From Agelas oroides (taxonomy: Eukaryota; Porifera; Demospongiae; Agelasida; Agelasidae): a stretch of DNA of 64,000 nucleotides. The notes below the pieces were generated by a model. That model saw only the letters and a program-made list of their open reading frames with translations, searched no databases and had not been told where the DNA came from. The stretch covers positions 933,441 through 997,440 of the forward strand of contig OX422191.1 in assembly GCA_949130485.1 (NCBI GenBank). Direction: 5' to 3'. How positions within the stretch are numbered: the first letter of the stretch is position 1; each line of letters begins with the position of its first letter. Of the stretch, positions 53,213-64,000 are shown piece by piece. The position numbers and the translations under genes are program-made.

Positions 53213-53399
53213 ATGACTGTAGTTTATTATTGAGCATTATCATCAAAAATTACTTAGATTTAAACCATACAAAGAATGAGTGTCAAGTTGACTAGTTCTT
53301 GTCAGTCCTGGCGAAGGATGTCCTGATCTGACCCTCCTCTGGTTCATATCTGTACTTGTGTTGGGTCATCGAAATCACCAGTACCGCTGCTCATCCAAC
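53213..53399 (-). CDS. Possible terminal exon with poly(A) signal, unknown
   Basis: CTGCAG acceptor, then frames ending at different stops depending on the incoming phase: the longest ends MTQHKYRYEPEEGQIRTSFA then RTDKN (stop at 53292); another reads WMSSGTGDFDDPTQVQI (stop at 53344). AATAAA at 53228-53223 lies 11 bases before a run of ten A at 53212-53203. The genomic A run could also mean a retrocopy. It might be the 3' end of the minus LRR gene; family not recognised. Confidence 0.3.
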
Positions 53400-53603
53400 C
53401 TGCAGAAAATGGTACATCAGCAGCCTCATTGCCTGTTGGTGTGGGTTGGCTCTGACATGTATGACACAAGTAATGTTACAGTGCCCTATTAGAGATCCAC
53501 CCTCTGCCCTCAGTTTCCACTTTGGTATCCTGTAATTGCCCCTCCAAGATTGAGGACTGAAATCACAAATGGTTCCAAATGATGTGTGTATGTAGGGCTA
53601 GGG

Positions 53604-53683
53604 TAGCCTCATTCCCAGGCTCTCCCCTCGTTCTGTTTTTATTTTTTGTTGGGATGAGGGGAGAGCCTGGGAACGAGGCTAGG
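53604..53683. repeat. Short foldback element
   Basis: AGCCTCATTCCCAGGCTCTC pairs with GAGAGCCTGGGAACGAGGCT around a T-rich loop. Confidence 0.85.
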
Positions 53684-54061
53684 GCTAGGGCTATTTACAC
53701 AAATGAGCAGGTTACTTCTAGCTAGTTTGAGGATGGCCCAAGGAAGCGCCAGTCATCTTAACAATGATTGGCAGTTAATATCCTAGACTGACCACTGAAA
53801 GACTGGCTTGTATAGTACCTTGCCACCTGATACTTTGGGACAGATTGTAAGTACCGGAGACATGGTTCTGTTTGCTTTGTGTGACATGCTTGTCTTTACC
53901 TTTAAGTACTAAACAGGTAATTATGGAGCTGCAAATGTTAAAGTAGGGGGAGGGGCTGGGAGTGTATCAAAGTAGTAATATAATATGCTCCCCTTCCCCT
54001 CCCATCTTCTCCTCCCCATATGTATTTGTGGAAATGTATACTTCTTGGTAGCTGTTAATTG

Positions 54062-54590
54062 GTCTAATCATATACTTATTTAGTGTCAATACATTTACTC
54101 CCATTGAAAGGTGTGCAATTATTTTTGTAATTGCACAGGTAGGAAAGATTCTGATTGGACAAAAAATACAAAAACTACAAAACCGTGCAAGGTGTAATCG
54201 CTCACTGATTGGTCAATAGCAATTTGCTGTAAACTATATTAACATAATGTAAACTTGTAACTTGTAAGTGACAACAATTTGCTGTAAACTATATTAACAT
54301 AATGTAAACTTGTAACTTGTAAGTGACAACAACTTGGTGTAAACTATAACGTTTACTGTAAACTTGTATACTATAAACCACCACATCACATACATACTCA
54401 TACTTATTATAGCATACTGTAAACTAGGCGAAGTTTATGATTAACAAGGAACAGCATGTTTTCTCGTACAATTTGGGATTAATAGCACTCATGAATGGCA
54501 TAATTGCACTCGGCTTCGCCTCGTGCAATTAACAGCCATTCACTCGTACTATTAATCCCAAATTGCACTCGAAACCATGCTGTTACTTAT
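54062..54590. repeat. Direct duplicate with long hairpin, copy 1
   Basis: Nearly the same as 54964-55490. Contains two to three tandem copies of TAAACTATATTAACATAATG plus TAAACTTG, and ends in a hairpin (arms 54448-54509 and 54523-54585, loop TCGGCTTCGCCTC). Confidence 0.85.
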
Positions 54591-54963
54591 ACGAATCTAT
54601 CTCAGAAACATTTCTGCACTCTGCACAAACTGTGAGACAATTGATAACTTCTAAAACACAGAAGTACAGATGATGATCACTGTTGAAAGTTCAAAGTTAG
54701 TACACCTTCTTAACCTGTTGAGCCAACTACAAACCATGTGTGACACAATTAGCAACTTTATATGCTAGTTCGTTGTGTGTCATGGATATGGGGTGCCATA
54801 TGTCAAAATGTTCAATTGGAATACACGGCACCAGGAATTTGGATTAGTTAGTGCACCGGTAGGGTATGGGTTAGGGTTGGGCAAGTGAACAGGGTTTCCA
54901 GTGCCGTATATTCCAATGCCGTGTATTCCAACTGGTCCCAAAATACAATTGTTCTATTTATTA

Positions 54964-55490
54964 TATAATCATATACTTAATACATTTACTCCCATAGAAA
55001 GGTGTGCAATTATTTTTGTAATTGCACAGATAGGAAAGATTCTGATTGGACAAAAAATACAAAAACTACAAAACTGTGCAAGGTGTAATCGCTCACTGAT
55101 TGGTCAGTAGCAATTTGCTGTAAACTATATTAACATAATGTAAACTTGTAACTTGTAAGCGACAACAATTTGCTGTAAACTATATTAACATAATGTAAAC
55201 TTGTAACTTGTAAGTGACAACAATTTGGTGTAAACTATACAGTTTACTGTAAACTTGTATACTATAAACCACCACATCACATACATACTCATACTTATTA
55301 TAGCATACTGTAAACTAGGCAAAGTTTATGATTAACAAGTAACAGCATGTTTTCTCGTGTAATTTGGGATTAATAGCACTCATGAATGGCATAATTGCAC
55401 TCGGCTTCGCCTCGTGCAATTAACAGCCATTCACTCGTGCTATTAATCCCAAATTGCACTCGAAACCATGCTGTTAATTATACAAATAAC
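54964..55490. repeat. Direct duplicate with long hairpin, copy 2
   Basis: Second copy; hairpin at about 55339-55476. The 54591-54963 spacer is unique apart from a small CCGTGTATTCCAA inverted repeat, with no gene. Confidence 0.85.
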
Positions 55491-55887
55491 ATACTAACTT
55501 TGCTATAGTGGTTCCTTTGACAGGCTGTCAGCTACATGCATCTAGACAACATTTGCAACAGCTGCACATTGAAGTGGCAGGAAATTATCTGATTAACTCT
55601 ATTTGGGTTGATTTTAGCCTATTCAATTAGATTTGACTTCAAAAACTTGACCCAAGACCATGCACTTGCAGCCATCCTATAGTGACTACTATATCCACTC
55701 ATTAGTGAGCTTATAGTCAGAACCAACTATGTGCTTTTCATCTGGGGTGGGGTTGGGGGGGGGGGGGTGGCGAGCGCAAAGCGTGAGGCACAGGCTCAGA
55801 TTTTAGACATGCTCCAGACCAGACAGTCAGACCTTAGCCTAAGTCAAAGTCAGTGAGAAGGAAAGAAATAAAGAAAAGAAAGTGACA

Positions 55888-55964
55888 GTGACTCAGGGAG
55901 GGACTTGAACCCACGACCTGGCAAATGGCCTGCCATGCTCTAACCAACTGAGCTACCGAGTCAC
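55888..55964 (-). tRNA. tRNA-like sequence, probable pseudogene or SINE head
   Basis: 77 nt. Acceptor GTGACTC pairs perfectly with GAGTCAC; D-arm GCTC..GAGC; anticodon stem TGGCA/TGCCA with loop GGCCATT; T-arm GTGGG TTCAAGT CCCTC (one mismatch). Two extra bases follow the acceptor and position 33 is G instead of U, so a working tRNA is doubtful; the central triplet would be CCA. A TTTT run follows shortly after. Confidence 0.55.
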
Positions 55965-56534
55965 CCGGCAACTTAGTGGCCCCCTGTCCCACCCTGCTAG
56001 CACCACAGAGACTATTTTAATTGGACATTGTGCAGTATTGACGTATCCAAAAGTGCACTATAAGTGTTCAAGGGTTAACTGTGTAAAATACTGGCAAGTA
56101 AGCACTACATCAAATCCTTATCATCAGTGCCGAAAGATAAAAAGAACAACGTGAAAGGTCCGCTGCACAGCTGTCTCTTGATCATGTGTTTGCCCTTTGA
56201 AAGTAGGACGCTTAATTGACATTTGTAAACCATCTATAAGCGCATTGATTTGAACATTTCAAGTCAATATTTCCACATTAATGCTCACAGGACATAGCGC
56301 TATCTGATTAGCTGCTGACTTCTAACCAAGAAAGCACTGAACATGTTAACAGTCCCTAGACCATTATTAATAAGGCTGAGACGAAGGTTCGAACCTTTGC
56401 TAGGTTCGGAGGCTTACTAACCTTCGAAGGTTGATTTTGAACCTTCGACCTTTGGCCACACCCAGTGCATGCAGCAGTAAATTAATTACGCATCACCGGC
56501 GTGTGCACAGTCACCCACGCATGCATCACGGTTT
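55965..56534. other. Intergenic with repeat fragments
   Basis: Holds an inverted, diverged unit of the 278-bp RPE-intron repeat (56095-56245) and a CCTTCGAAGG-rich stretch near 56380-56455. Confidence 0.6.
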
Positions 56535-57095
56535 GCATGCGCAGCGAGGGTTACGGTACTTGGTCTGTGTGTCTGTGTGTGTGTGTCTATTACTCAACAT
56601 CTCACTTTTCACGTGATTATTCGTGCCACAAACGATACTAACTTTCTCAGCGGTGGATGAAGGTCGGAAATTTTAAGCGATTTTCTCTGAAAATGCTTCG
56701 TTGCAAAGCTAGAACATTTCCTGTTGGTACGGCTACATGATAAGTCGGCCATTTTTTTACTCCGCGGAAAACGCGCATGCGTATGAATCTGGGCCACATG
56801 GCTAATGGCATTTTGTTCTTGGGAGAGATGTTCTTTGCGAGGTCGATTATTGGCCATTGGCAGTAAGTATGCCTCCAACAAAGGTATGCCCGCAGTGTAA
56901 AGCTGCTGTACCTGTAATTTATCGTTACGGTTTTGGATGCTACGAATGAATTGATATCGAAAGGCATGCCATATCAATTCGAGAGCAAATGTCACGATAC
57001 TGTTGTTCATGAGACAGTGATCGATTCTAGTTAACACACAAGTACAATCACATGCACTGCTGCGCCGAGGGTTTGGCACTTCAGTGCCTTTCATC
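56535..57095 (-). repeat. ~560-bp dispersed module, copy C (inverted)
   Basis: Inverted copy of the modules at 12390 and 21157. Confidence 0.7.
56643..56752 (-). CDS. 37-codon exon-like ORF, copy C
   Basis: Same 110-bp length and frame as the plus-strand copies; the end is AA before GTTAGT instead of AG, so the donor is weaker and the frame reads through. Confidence 0.25.
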
Positions 57096-57300
57096 ATTTC
57101 ATTGTGAGAGGCATGAGACTATGGGTCTCCCTTGTATAGCATGATAATTCACATTAATTTATAATAAATAACACACTTAACCGGTTCATGTGTGTGATAT
57201 TTTGGTTGATGCATTGTGTACATAAATACAGTTTTAACTGCAATGTTCTCGTGTGCATACATTAAAACAGTTAAGCCCAGTTAAGTGTGACTAAGCTTAC

Positions 57301-57384
57301 CCTTCTATCTTGAGGTTCTTTCTCTTGAGTTGAGCTTCCCTGAGGGCAGAGCGTCCTAGGTAGGAGATAGAATTCCTCTCAACA
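57301..57384 (-). CDS. Divergent LRR exon, last of the minus array
   Basis: 84-bp exon in the same phase, CTCCAG acceptor and GTAAGC donor. Reads VERNSISYLGRSALREAQLK then RKNLKIE, which aligns to the LRR at RN-IS, G, L, A and N-L but lacks several core Leu. Probably the capping repeat. Confidence 0.6.
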
Positions 57385-60300
57385 CTGGAGGAACAATGAG
57401 AGAAACAACTGAGATTCAGGCACAACTACTGCACTGTACCGTTCACTTTGTATTCTCTTGATCAGATCCCTTGAATAGTAGCCACAACACCAATACAACC
57501 CCCCTCCCCCCACCCAGGGAGGATCAACACCCCTGTACAGAGAGTTATGAGCAGCATTCTTATGTGTTGCCTAGGTAACAGGTTATAAAAAAACACATTG
57601 TCATTTCTTTGCATCATGATTTTAATATCATCCAAACACTGAATTGAACAAACCTCTTCACTTTGTGTAAGGTATATTTGGTCTCGATACCTCACTACTG
57701 AGACACAGTATCAGACACTGTGTGTCAGCTAGTCAAGTAGAGGAGTACTCCCTGTGTCACAGTCACTGGTGAGTTTAGCGTGAATTAATATAAGCAGAGG
57801 ACGGGGTCTAACCATACGGGAGGTTAAGTCAGTGCTCCACCGGACACTGTAGACACAGATAACTCACTTGGGGTGCTCCACTATAGTAACAGTATAATGG
57901 TATACATGATGTCATGTCACAGAGAGGATGCAACAATTAGAATAATGCAGGACCTAGCTATGTGTACGTGTGCACACATGTAATCACAATGGTAACAGGG
58001 GAACTGGTGCACTCCTAGCCCCACCCTTAAAATTACCAGTGCTCACAGTTTCAAGAAAGAGGGAGTGGTGGGGGGACAAGAATATTGTCCAGAGGAAGTA
58101 ACCAGACAATGCTGCATCACTAAGATGGCTGTCCCTCCCTCAATCAAAAGAGCTTCATCATTGGTCAGAAAATGTGCGGACGGTGTAGTAGTAACTACAC
58201 ATTATGAAAGTCATGGTTGTACAGATACAACGCGATAGTTCCCGATCTCCCAAGATTTCTAGGAATTGAAGCGCATGCGGAAACAGTGGATACCAGGCTC
58301 TCCTTTTTCCCGCCCACTGAGAACCTTGGTACGAGGCTAAACTGTACCATGCATTTCAATAGCTTCAATCAAAACCAACCATGTACTGCACTGGTACTGC
58401 TACACGAGTTAAGAGTGTACACAACCATTGCTGCAGTACCAGTGTACACCTCTTAAGAAGTAGGACATGAAGGGCTGGACTCACTCTAGTGTCTGAAGGC
58501 TCTGGTTCACTTGCAACGCTGCAGCTAATCCACGAGCACCTTCATCTGAGATCTGGTTCCAACTGAGGCTGCAGAATATCAGAGAACAAGAGATGAAAGG
58601 TGGTTCAACAAACCTCTTCACTTTGTGTAAGATACATTTGGTCTCGATACCTCACCACTGACACACACTATCAGACACTGTGTGTCAGCTAGTCAAGTAG
58701 AGGAGTACTCCCTGTGTTACAGTCACTGGTGATTTTAGTGTGAATTAATATAAGCAGAGGGCGGGGTCTAACCAGCCGGGAAGTTAAGTCAGTGCTCCGC
58801 CGGACACTGTAGACACAGATAACTCACTTGGGGTGCTCCACTATAGTAACAGTATCATGGTATATATGATGTCATGTCACAGAGAGGATGCAACAATTAG
58901 AATAATGCAGAACCTAGCTATGTGTAACGTGTGCACACATGTAATCACAACGGTAACAGGGGAACTGGTGCACTCCTAGCCCCACCCTTAAAATTACCAG
59001 TGCTCACAGTCTAAAGAAAGAGGGAGTGGTGGGGGGACAAGAATATTGTTCAGAGGAAGTAACAAGACAATGCTGCATCACTAAGATGGCTGTCCCTCGC
59101 TCAATCAAAAGAGCTTCATCATTGGTCAGAAAATGTGTGGGTGGTATAGTAGTAACTACACGTTATGAAATTCACAGTTGTACAGATACAACGCGATAGT
59201 TCCCGATCTCCCAAGATTTCTGGGAATTGAAGCGCTGCACAAACAGTGGATACCAGGCTCTTATTTTTCCCGCCCACTGAGAACCTTGGTACGAGGCTAA
59301 ACTGTGCCGTGCATTTCAATAGCTTCAACCAAAACCAACCATGTACTGCACTGGTACTGCTACACCAGTTGAGAGTGTACACAACCATTGCTGCAGTCCC
59401 AGTGTACACCTCTTAAGGAGTAGGACATGAAGGGCTGGACTCACTCTAGTGTCTGAAGGCTCTGGTTCACTTGCAACGCTGCAGCCAATTCACGAGCACC
59501 TTCGTCTGAGATCTGGTTCCGACTGAGGCTGCAGAATGTCAGAGAACAAGAGATGAGAGGTGGTCCAACAAACCTCTTCATTTTGTGTAAGGTATATTTG
59601 GTCTCGATACCTCACTAGTGACACACAGTATCAGACACTGTGTATCAGCTAGTCAAGTAGAGGAGTACTCCCTGTGTTACAGTCACTGGTGAGTTTAGCG
59701 TGAATTAATATAAGCAGAGGGCGGGGTCTAACCACACGGGAAGTTAAGTCAGTGCTCCACCGGACACTGTAGACACAGATAACTCACTTGGGGTGCTCCA
59801 CTATAGTAACAGTATCATGGTATATATGATGTCATGTCACAGAGTAGTCTCGTGCCAAGACCCCACACTCTCACGAGGAAAAGGGTCTGGTGACCATTGA
59901 GCAATTTCTTGGCTGTGCCGAGTCTGCAGTCTTGATACTGAACAACCCAATGAAATAGCGCCACGTCATGCAACCATGTGCTCAATCGACCGACCGACGT
60001 ATTCATAGTCTCGTGCCCAGACCACACCCTCGCCTCTGTCGCGCTACTCAAGTCACATGACTAATGGTATTTTGCTGACTCGGCACAACCAAGAAATCGC
60101 TCAATGGTCACCAGACCCTTTTCCTCGTGAGAGGGTGGGGTCTGGGCACGAGACTAGTCACAGAGAGGATGCAACAATTAGAATAATGCAGGACCTAGCT
60201 ATGTGTATGTGTGCACACATGTAATCACAATGGTAACAGGGGAACTGGTGCATCCCTAGCTTCACCCTTAAAATTACCACTGCTCACAGTCTCAAGAAAG

Positions 60301-63300
60301 AGGGAGTGGTGGGGGGACAAGAATATTGTCCAGAGGAAGTAACCAGAAAATGCTGCATCACTAAGATGGCTGTCCCTCCCTCAATCAAAAGAGTTTCAAT
60401 ATTGGTCAGAAAATGTATGGGCAGTTTAGTAATAAGTAAACGTTATGAAATTCACGGTTGTACAGATATAACACGATAGTTCCCGATCTCCCAAGATTTC
60501 TGAGAAATTAAGCGCATGCGCAAACAGTGGATACCAGGCTCTTATTTTCCCCGGCCACTGAGAACCTTGGTATGAGGCTAAACTGTACCATGCATTTCAA
60601 TAGCTTCAACCAAAACCAACCATGTACTGCACTGGTACTGCTACACCAGTTGAGAGTGTACACAACCATTGCTGCAGTCCCAGTGTACACCTCTTAAGAA
60701 TTAGGACATGAAGGGTTGGACTCACTCTAGTGTCTGGAGGCTCTGGTTCACTTGCAAAGCTGCAGCCAATTCACGAGCACCTTTGGCTGAGATCTGGTTC
60801 CGACTGAGGCTGCAGAATGTCAGAGAACAAGAGATGAGAGTGTGGTTCAACAAACCTTTCCATTTTGTGTGTAAAACATGCATACAATCTAGTCTCATTC
60901 CAAGGTTGATATAAGGTTCTCGTTTTCCCCGCCCAAACAGTTGATACAAATCATTGTGAATGCGTGCAAGAAGAGTGTGCAACAATTTTCCGTAGTTATA
61001 TCTAGCTGGGCACAAGACTAGGGATGCAGACAATTAACCATCTACACAAGTATACAGTACATACCAAAACACACGCAAACGTACGGTATCTTACGGTACT
61101 CTATAGAGAACTTGCTGTCGTATAAGCTTGATGCTCTTCGTACTACCATATAGCGGGAAATTTTCGAGGGGTCCAATTTTCGCGGAAGGGGAATCTTCAA
61201 AGATTTCTCGGTCTAATTTTCGCGGATGGCCGTTCCAGAACTGCTCCGCCCACAATACCTGGTTGACTCCGCCTCTTACCGCATGTGCACATGGGCTCGA
61301 ACCGGCCGAAAAGCTTCGGCTATAGATAGTAGGAGAAATGGCACGCGACGCATATGATCGAGGCCATGGTCCGTGGTTATCATATGTACAAGGAAATTTG
61401 GTGTGCTGCTGTTGGAGAAGAGTTATCTTTCATGAGAGAAGTGGAGAACTATCGTGATGCGTTCGCTGTAGCGGCTTCGATCACTCGCTTCACTTCTGCG
61501 TTAGCTGAAGCTTGGTAGTATCGCTAGACGCTTTAAAATAGCGTAACAGAGACATTCCTGTAGAAGTTCAACAACAATGAACTGGTGTGAAGTAGACCAG
61601 CTGATCGATAGAGCAGCATGCAAATCACAATGGCCACGCCCCCTCTTAATCACGTGCGAGAACTTACGTACAGGTTTTTATTTCGCAGGTTTAATTTTCG
61701 TGGTTTGCCAATCAACCGCGAAAACTTTCTTGTAGAAAATCGATGTAGTACCGTAGAATCAATATATCAGCCGCACATCATTATTTAGTGCACACTGCTT
61801 ATTAGGCGCATGCTGTCTTATTGACAAAATGTGTCTAGACCCTCGATAAGAAGCGCACTACTCTAATTAAACAAAAATTTGGAGTGGGCGAGGCGAAATA
61901 TTCCTCAAGTGGACAAGTTAGAGAAAGCACGCGAAGGTAGTGCGAACGAGGATCGCTTTTGCAAATAACAAATCCAAAGTGCGCTAGAAATGTGAAAAGG
62001 ACTATTAAAACAATAAACTATATGGCACTGCTTCTCATAGAGTTGGTTGAAACATTTGTCATCGCCATTCGCCATCCTCAACGCACTCATCGACTGTGAA
62101 TTTCCGTTGACTCACTGCTCTCTACCTCAAAACCTGCATCTCACTCTCAGCTTACACTCACTGGAACTCTTGTGGAAAATACACAATTCATAGGAAGAGC
62201 TACACTAGAGAGTTCAAGTTGCCCTTCCATTCTTAAAGAATAACTTGCGTACACGACTCCATTCATCTTTTATAGCCGCCTGAAAAGCGCCTTGTAAACC
62301 GGTTCTGACCTCAATCGCCAATGATGTCATACTTTTAGAGGCGTGGTCAACCTTCAACCCTTGCTATTTGGCACACTTTGATATGTAGCGCATATTATTT
62401 TACTGCTATCCCATTAAGCGCATGCGCCTAATAACCCGATTCTACAGTATTGCATCCAAAAATTGCTCTGAGATTGCTTCTGTCCCAAAATGGCCTCAGA
62501 AGCAGTCTCAGAGCACCTAATTTCTAAAATTTTCTGGGGAAGCATGCCCCCAGGCCCACCTAGCCTCATGTTTATGCATACATACGTATGCACATCCACA
62601 TAACCTCCCCTTCTGAAAATCCTGGCTGGACTCACTTTAGCTCCTGAAGACTCTGGTTCCCCTGCAAAGCAGCACTAAGTGCACAAGCCCCTTTATCCGA
62701 GATATCTTTGTTACTGAGGCTGCAGAATGACCGACAACAAAAGAAGGAAGGAGTCAAGAAATGTTCATGAACCCACTTTATGTAAAATTTATCTATACTT
62801 AGAGTATAGTTAGTGAGAATACTAAAAATTTGATTCGTCAATACCAAGTAACTAAATCTCATTGAGGCTTGAGGGAAAGCATATATGATAGATGCTTCCC
62901 CTCTAGCTATATACAGTTACTATGCAACCGACAGTATGGTATACAACAGTAACCAAAGATTATATTAATTTTAGAAAAATGGAGATTGATATCCGTGACT
63001 TTCTGTCTTGTTTGTTTAAATTGCTGTGAAGTCTGTGAGATGAAGCTTCATTTAATAGTCCTTACCACTAATGGCGCCTATGGGAGTGGCAGTTTAGCTA
63101 ATTCACTGGGCGGAGCAAGCGAGCTATGCACCCTCACACGCATGCTACCACAGCAGTGAGCAGCCATCAATAGTAGTCTGTCATTTACATGCGTCTTGTT
63201 ACAAATTCACAGCAGTCCAGCAACAAAAACAGGTAGCAAGTCGCCGATAAATCGACTCGAATAAAAAATGCGTCATTGCCAATGGTCATACTCTAAATAA

Positions 63301-63841
63301 GTTAGATGCTTCATCCAACGCGATCTACGCTCTTTAGAAACCTTCTGGCCCTTAGTAGCAACCTTGCTGTGCTCAGGTTGCTACAGCCTCGAGCCCTCAG
63401 GTTTCTAAATCACGTAAATCCCTCAGACTCAGCATCTATTATTTAAACAACAGTGCACAAGGGTGAATCATAAATCAAGCAGCATAAAATTTATTCATTG
63501 TGGTCAAGCAAAATATACTTTGATACTGCGCATCAAGTTGTTGGCCACAAATAGCCAACTCTTATTAGATTGTGATCACAGGTCAGGGATGTGCGCAACC
63601 ATCCATGCATGTGTGTAGTGACAAATGTATAGGACAATGTTTGCAAGTGTCACCATCCATGCAGGTCCTCCCTCATATTTCAGTACACAGGCATGGGAAT
63701 GACACTACAGTCTCAGCAAGCACCTCTTGAAAGTCGGACATGAATGGCTAGACTCACTCTAGCTTCTGATGACTCTGGTTCACTTGCAAATCTCTAACCA
63801 GTGCACACACAAGTTCATCTGTGATCTCGTCTTTACTGAGG
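57301..63841 (-). CDS. LRR exon array, minus strand, partial gene
   Basis: Six LRR exons in 5' to 3' order: 63841-63758, 62719-62636, 60809-60726, 59528-59445, 58568-58485, 57384-57301. Same phase and splice signals as the plus array. The 5' part is outside the window. 60.85-62.35 kb is an inverted copy of 6.75-8.29 kb. The two arrays converge on the RPE/MRPL32 locus. Confidence 0.7.
58485..58568 (-). CDS. LRR exon, 84 bp
   Basis: Variable residue Trp, DEGARG form, ends GA (Asp junction). The intron is the ~960-bp unit family. Confidence 0.8.
59445..59528 (-). CDS. LRR exon, 84 bp
   Basis: Variable residue Arg (CGG), DEGARE, ends GA. Exactly 960 bp from its neighbour. Confidence 0.8.
59845..60156. 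mobile_element. 312-bp MITE, copy 3 (inverted array)
   Basis: Same length and same site (flanking GTCACAGAG, the complement of CTCTGTGAC). It shows that the minus array shares descent with the 8-9 kb units. Confidence 0.85.
60726..60809 (-). CDS. LRR exon, 84 bp
   Basis: Variable residue Arg, ISAKGARE form; Leu-Gln-Val stretch intact; ends GA. Inverted counterpart of exon 7 (8330). Confidence 0.8.
61144..61735. mobile_element. Rearranged inverted copy of the 500-bp MITE
   Basis: Starts TATAGCGGGAAATTTTCGAG like the element at 7421, but carries an extra ~100 bp near 61440-61560 and lacks a clean far end. Confidence 0.6.
61905..62090 (-). CDS. 61-aa ORF, inverted copy of the 45-aa ORF
   Basis: Starts MSALRMANGDDKCFNQLYEK. 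Loss of the TGA extends it by 16 residues compared with 7012-7149. TATA-like octamer at 62274-62267 upstream. Unknown function. Confidence 0.3.
   Translation of the reverse strand: MSALRMANGDDKCFNQLYEKQCHIVYCFNSPFHISSALWICYLQKRSSFALPSRAFSNLST
62346..62635. other. Intron-like, nothing recognised
   Basis: Small inverted words around GCTCTGAGATTGCTTCTG / CAGAAGCAGTCTCAGAGC; no gene. Confidence 0.5.
62636..62719 (-). CDS. LRR exon, 84 bp, DKGACA type
   Basis: Reads LSNKDISDKGACALSAALQ then GNQSLQEL, ends AA (Asn junction). Intron sequence is unlike the 960-bp family, so this is an older repeat. Confidence 0.75.
62720..63757. other. Intron-like, nothing recognised
   Basis: Between two minus LRR exons. 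Contains a foldback near 63335-63415 (GAAACCTTCTGG... TCAGGTTTCTA) and no ORF I can support. Confidence 0.5.
63758..63841 (-). CDS. LRR exon, 84 bp, SHQKL type
   Basis: Reads LSKDEITDELVCALVRDLQ then VNQSHQKL, ends GA. Related to the 90-bp exons but lacks their two extra codons. Confidence 0.75.
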
Positions 63842-64000
63842 CTGCAGAATGTAAGAACAAAAGAGAGAGAGAGGTGGTTCATGACACTTTCATAAACGTA
63901 CACTGTATTGCCTCATCCAATCTCCTATGGCACTGTAGCTCACTTGTATGGAGGAAGCACTTGAATGGTTTAACTACGTCCGTGCAAGCTCCACCCCTAA

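Overview
This is eukaryotic, almost certainly invertebrate animal DNA. It has GT-AG introns, tandem leucine-rich-repeat (LRR) exons of the ribonuclease-inhibitor/NLR kind, a BEL/Pao LTR retrotransposon, dense short inverted-repeat elements, and a 200-base assembly gap of N. A sponge such as Amphimedon would fit the many NLR-like LRR genes and foldback repeats, but that is inference; the sequence alone does not fix the species.

Layout. 1-26.7 kb: plus-strand array of 23 LRR exons (22 complete, one cut by the window edge). Most are 84 bp, some 81 or 90 bp, and all are in the same symmetric splice phase. Most sit in a ~960-bp repeat unit, with three copies of a longer block that carries the 81- and 90-bp exons. 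26.75-27.33 kb: array breakpoint, then the N gap. 27.3-31.3 kb: truncated copy of the ribulose-5-phosphate 3-epimerase gene (RPE, minus strand) ending in a remnant of the MRPL32 start. 32.1 kb: orphan RPE exon. 33.7-34.3 kb: 33-bp purine minisatellite. 35.38-39.30 kb: very young BEL/Pao element whose single ORF has lost RNase H and integrase in frame. 39.5-43.2 kb: small foldback elements, microsatellites and RPE exon 7. 43.45-46.84 kb: a FoldBack-like element with minisatellite arms and a perfect 9-bp target duplication. 47.0-50.6 kb: the better RPE copy. 51.48-51.96 kb: MRPL32 (mitochondrial ribosomal protein bL32m), divergent from RPE. 52-57 kb: mostly non-coding, with long hairpins, a tRNA-like sequence and a possible terminal exon with a poly(A) signal. 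57.3-63.8 kb: a second LRR array on the minus strand (six exons), part of which is an inverted copy of 6.8-9.7 kb.

How it fits together. The two LRR arrays face each other tail to tail across a housekeeping RPE/MRPL32 locus. Because every LRR exon starts on the third base of a codon and ends on the second, any number or order of exons splices in frame. Variation is concentrated in one codon after the Leu-Ser of each repeat and in the residue formed across the splice junction. This looks like a modular receptor-type LRR array that grows by unequal crossing over. No NACHT, death-fold or transmembrane domain is visible, so the assignment to NLRs is by LRR type only. RPE copies and repeats may partly reflect unresolved haplotypes.
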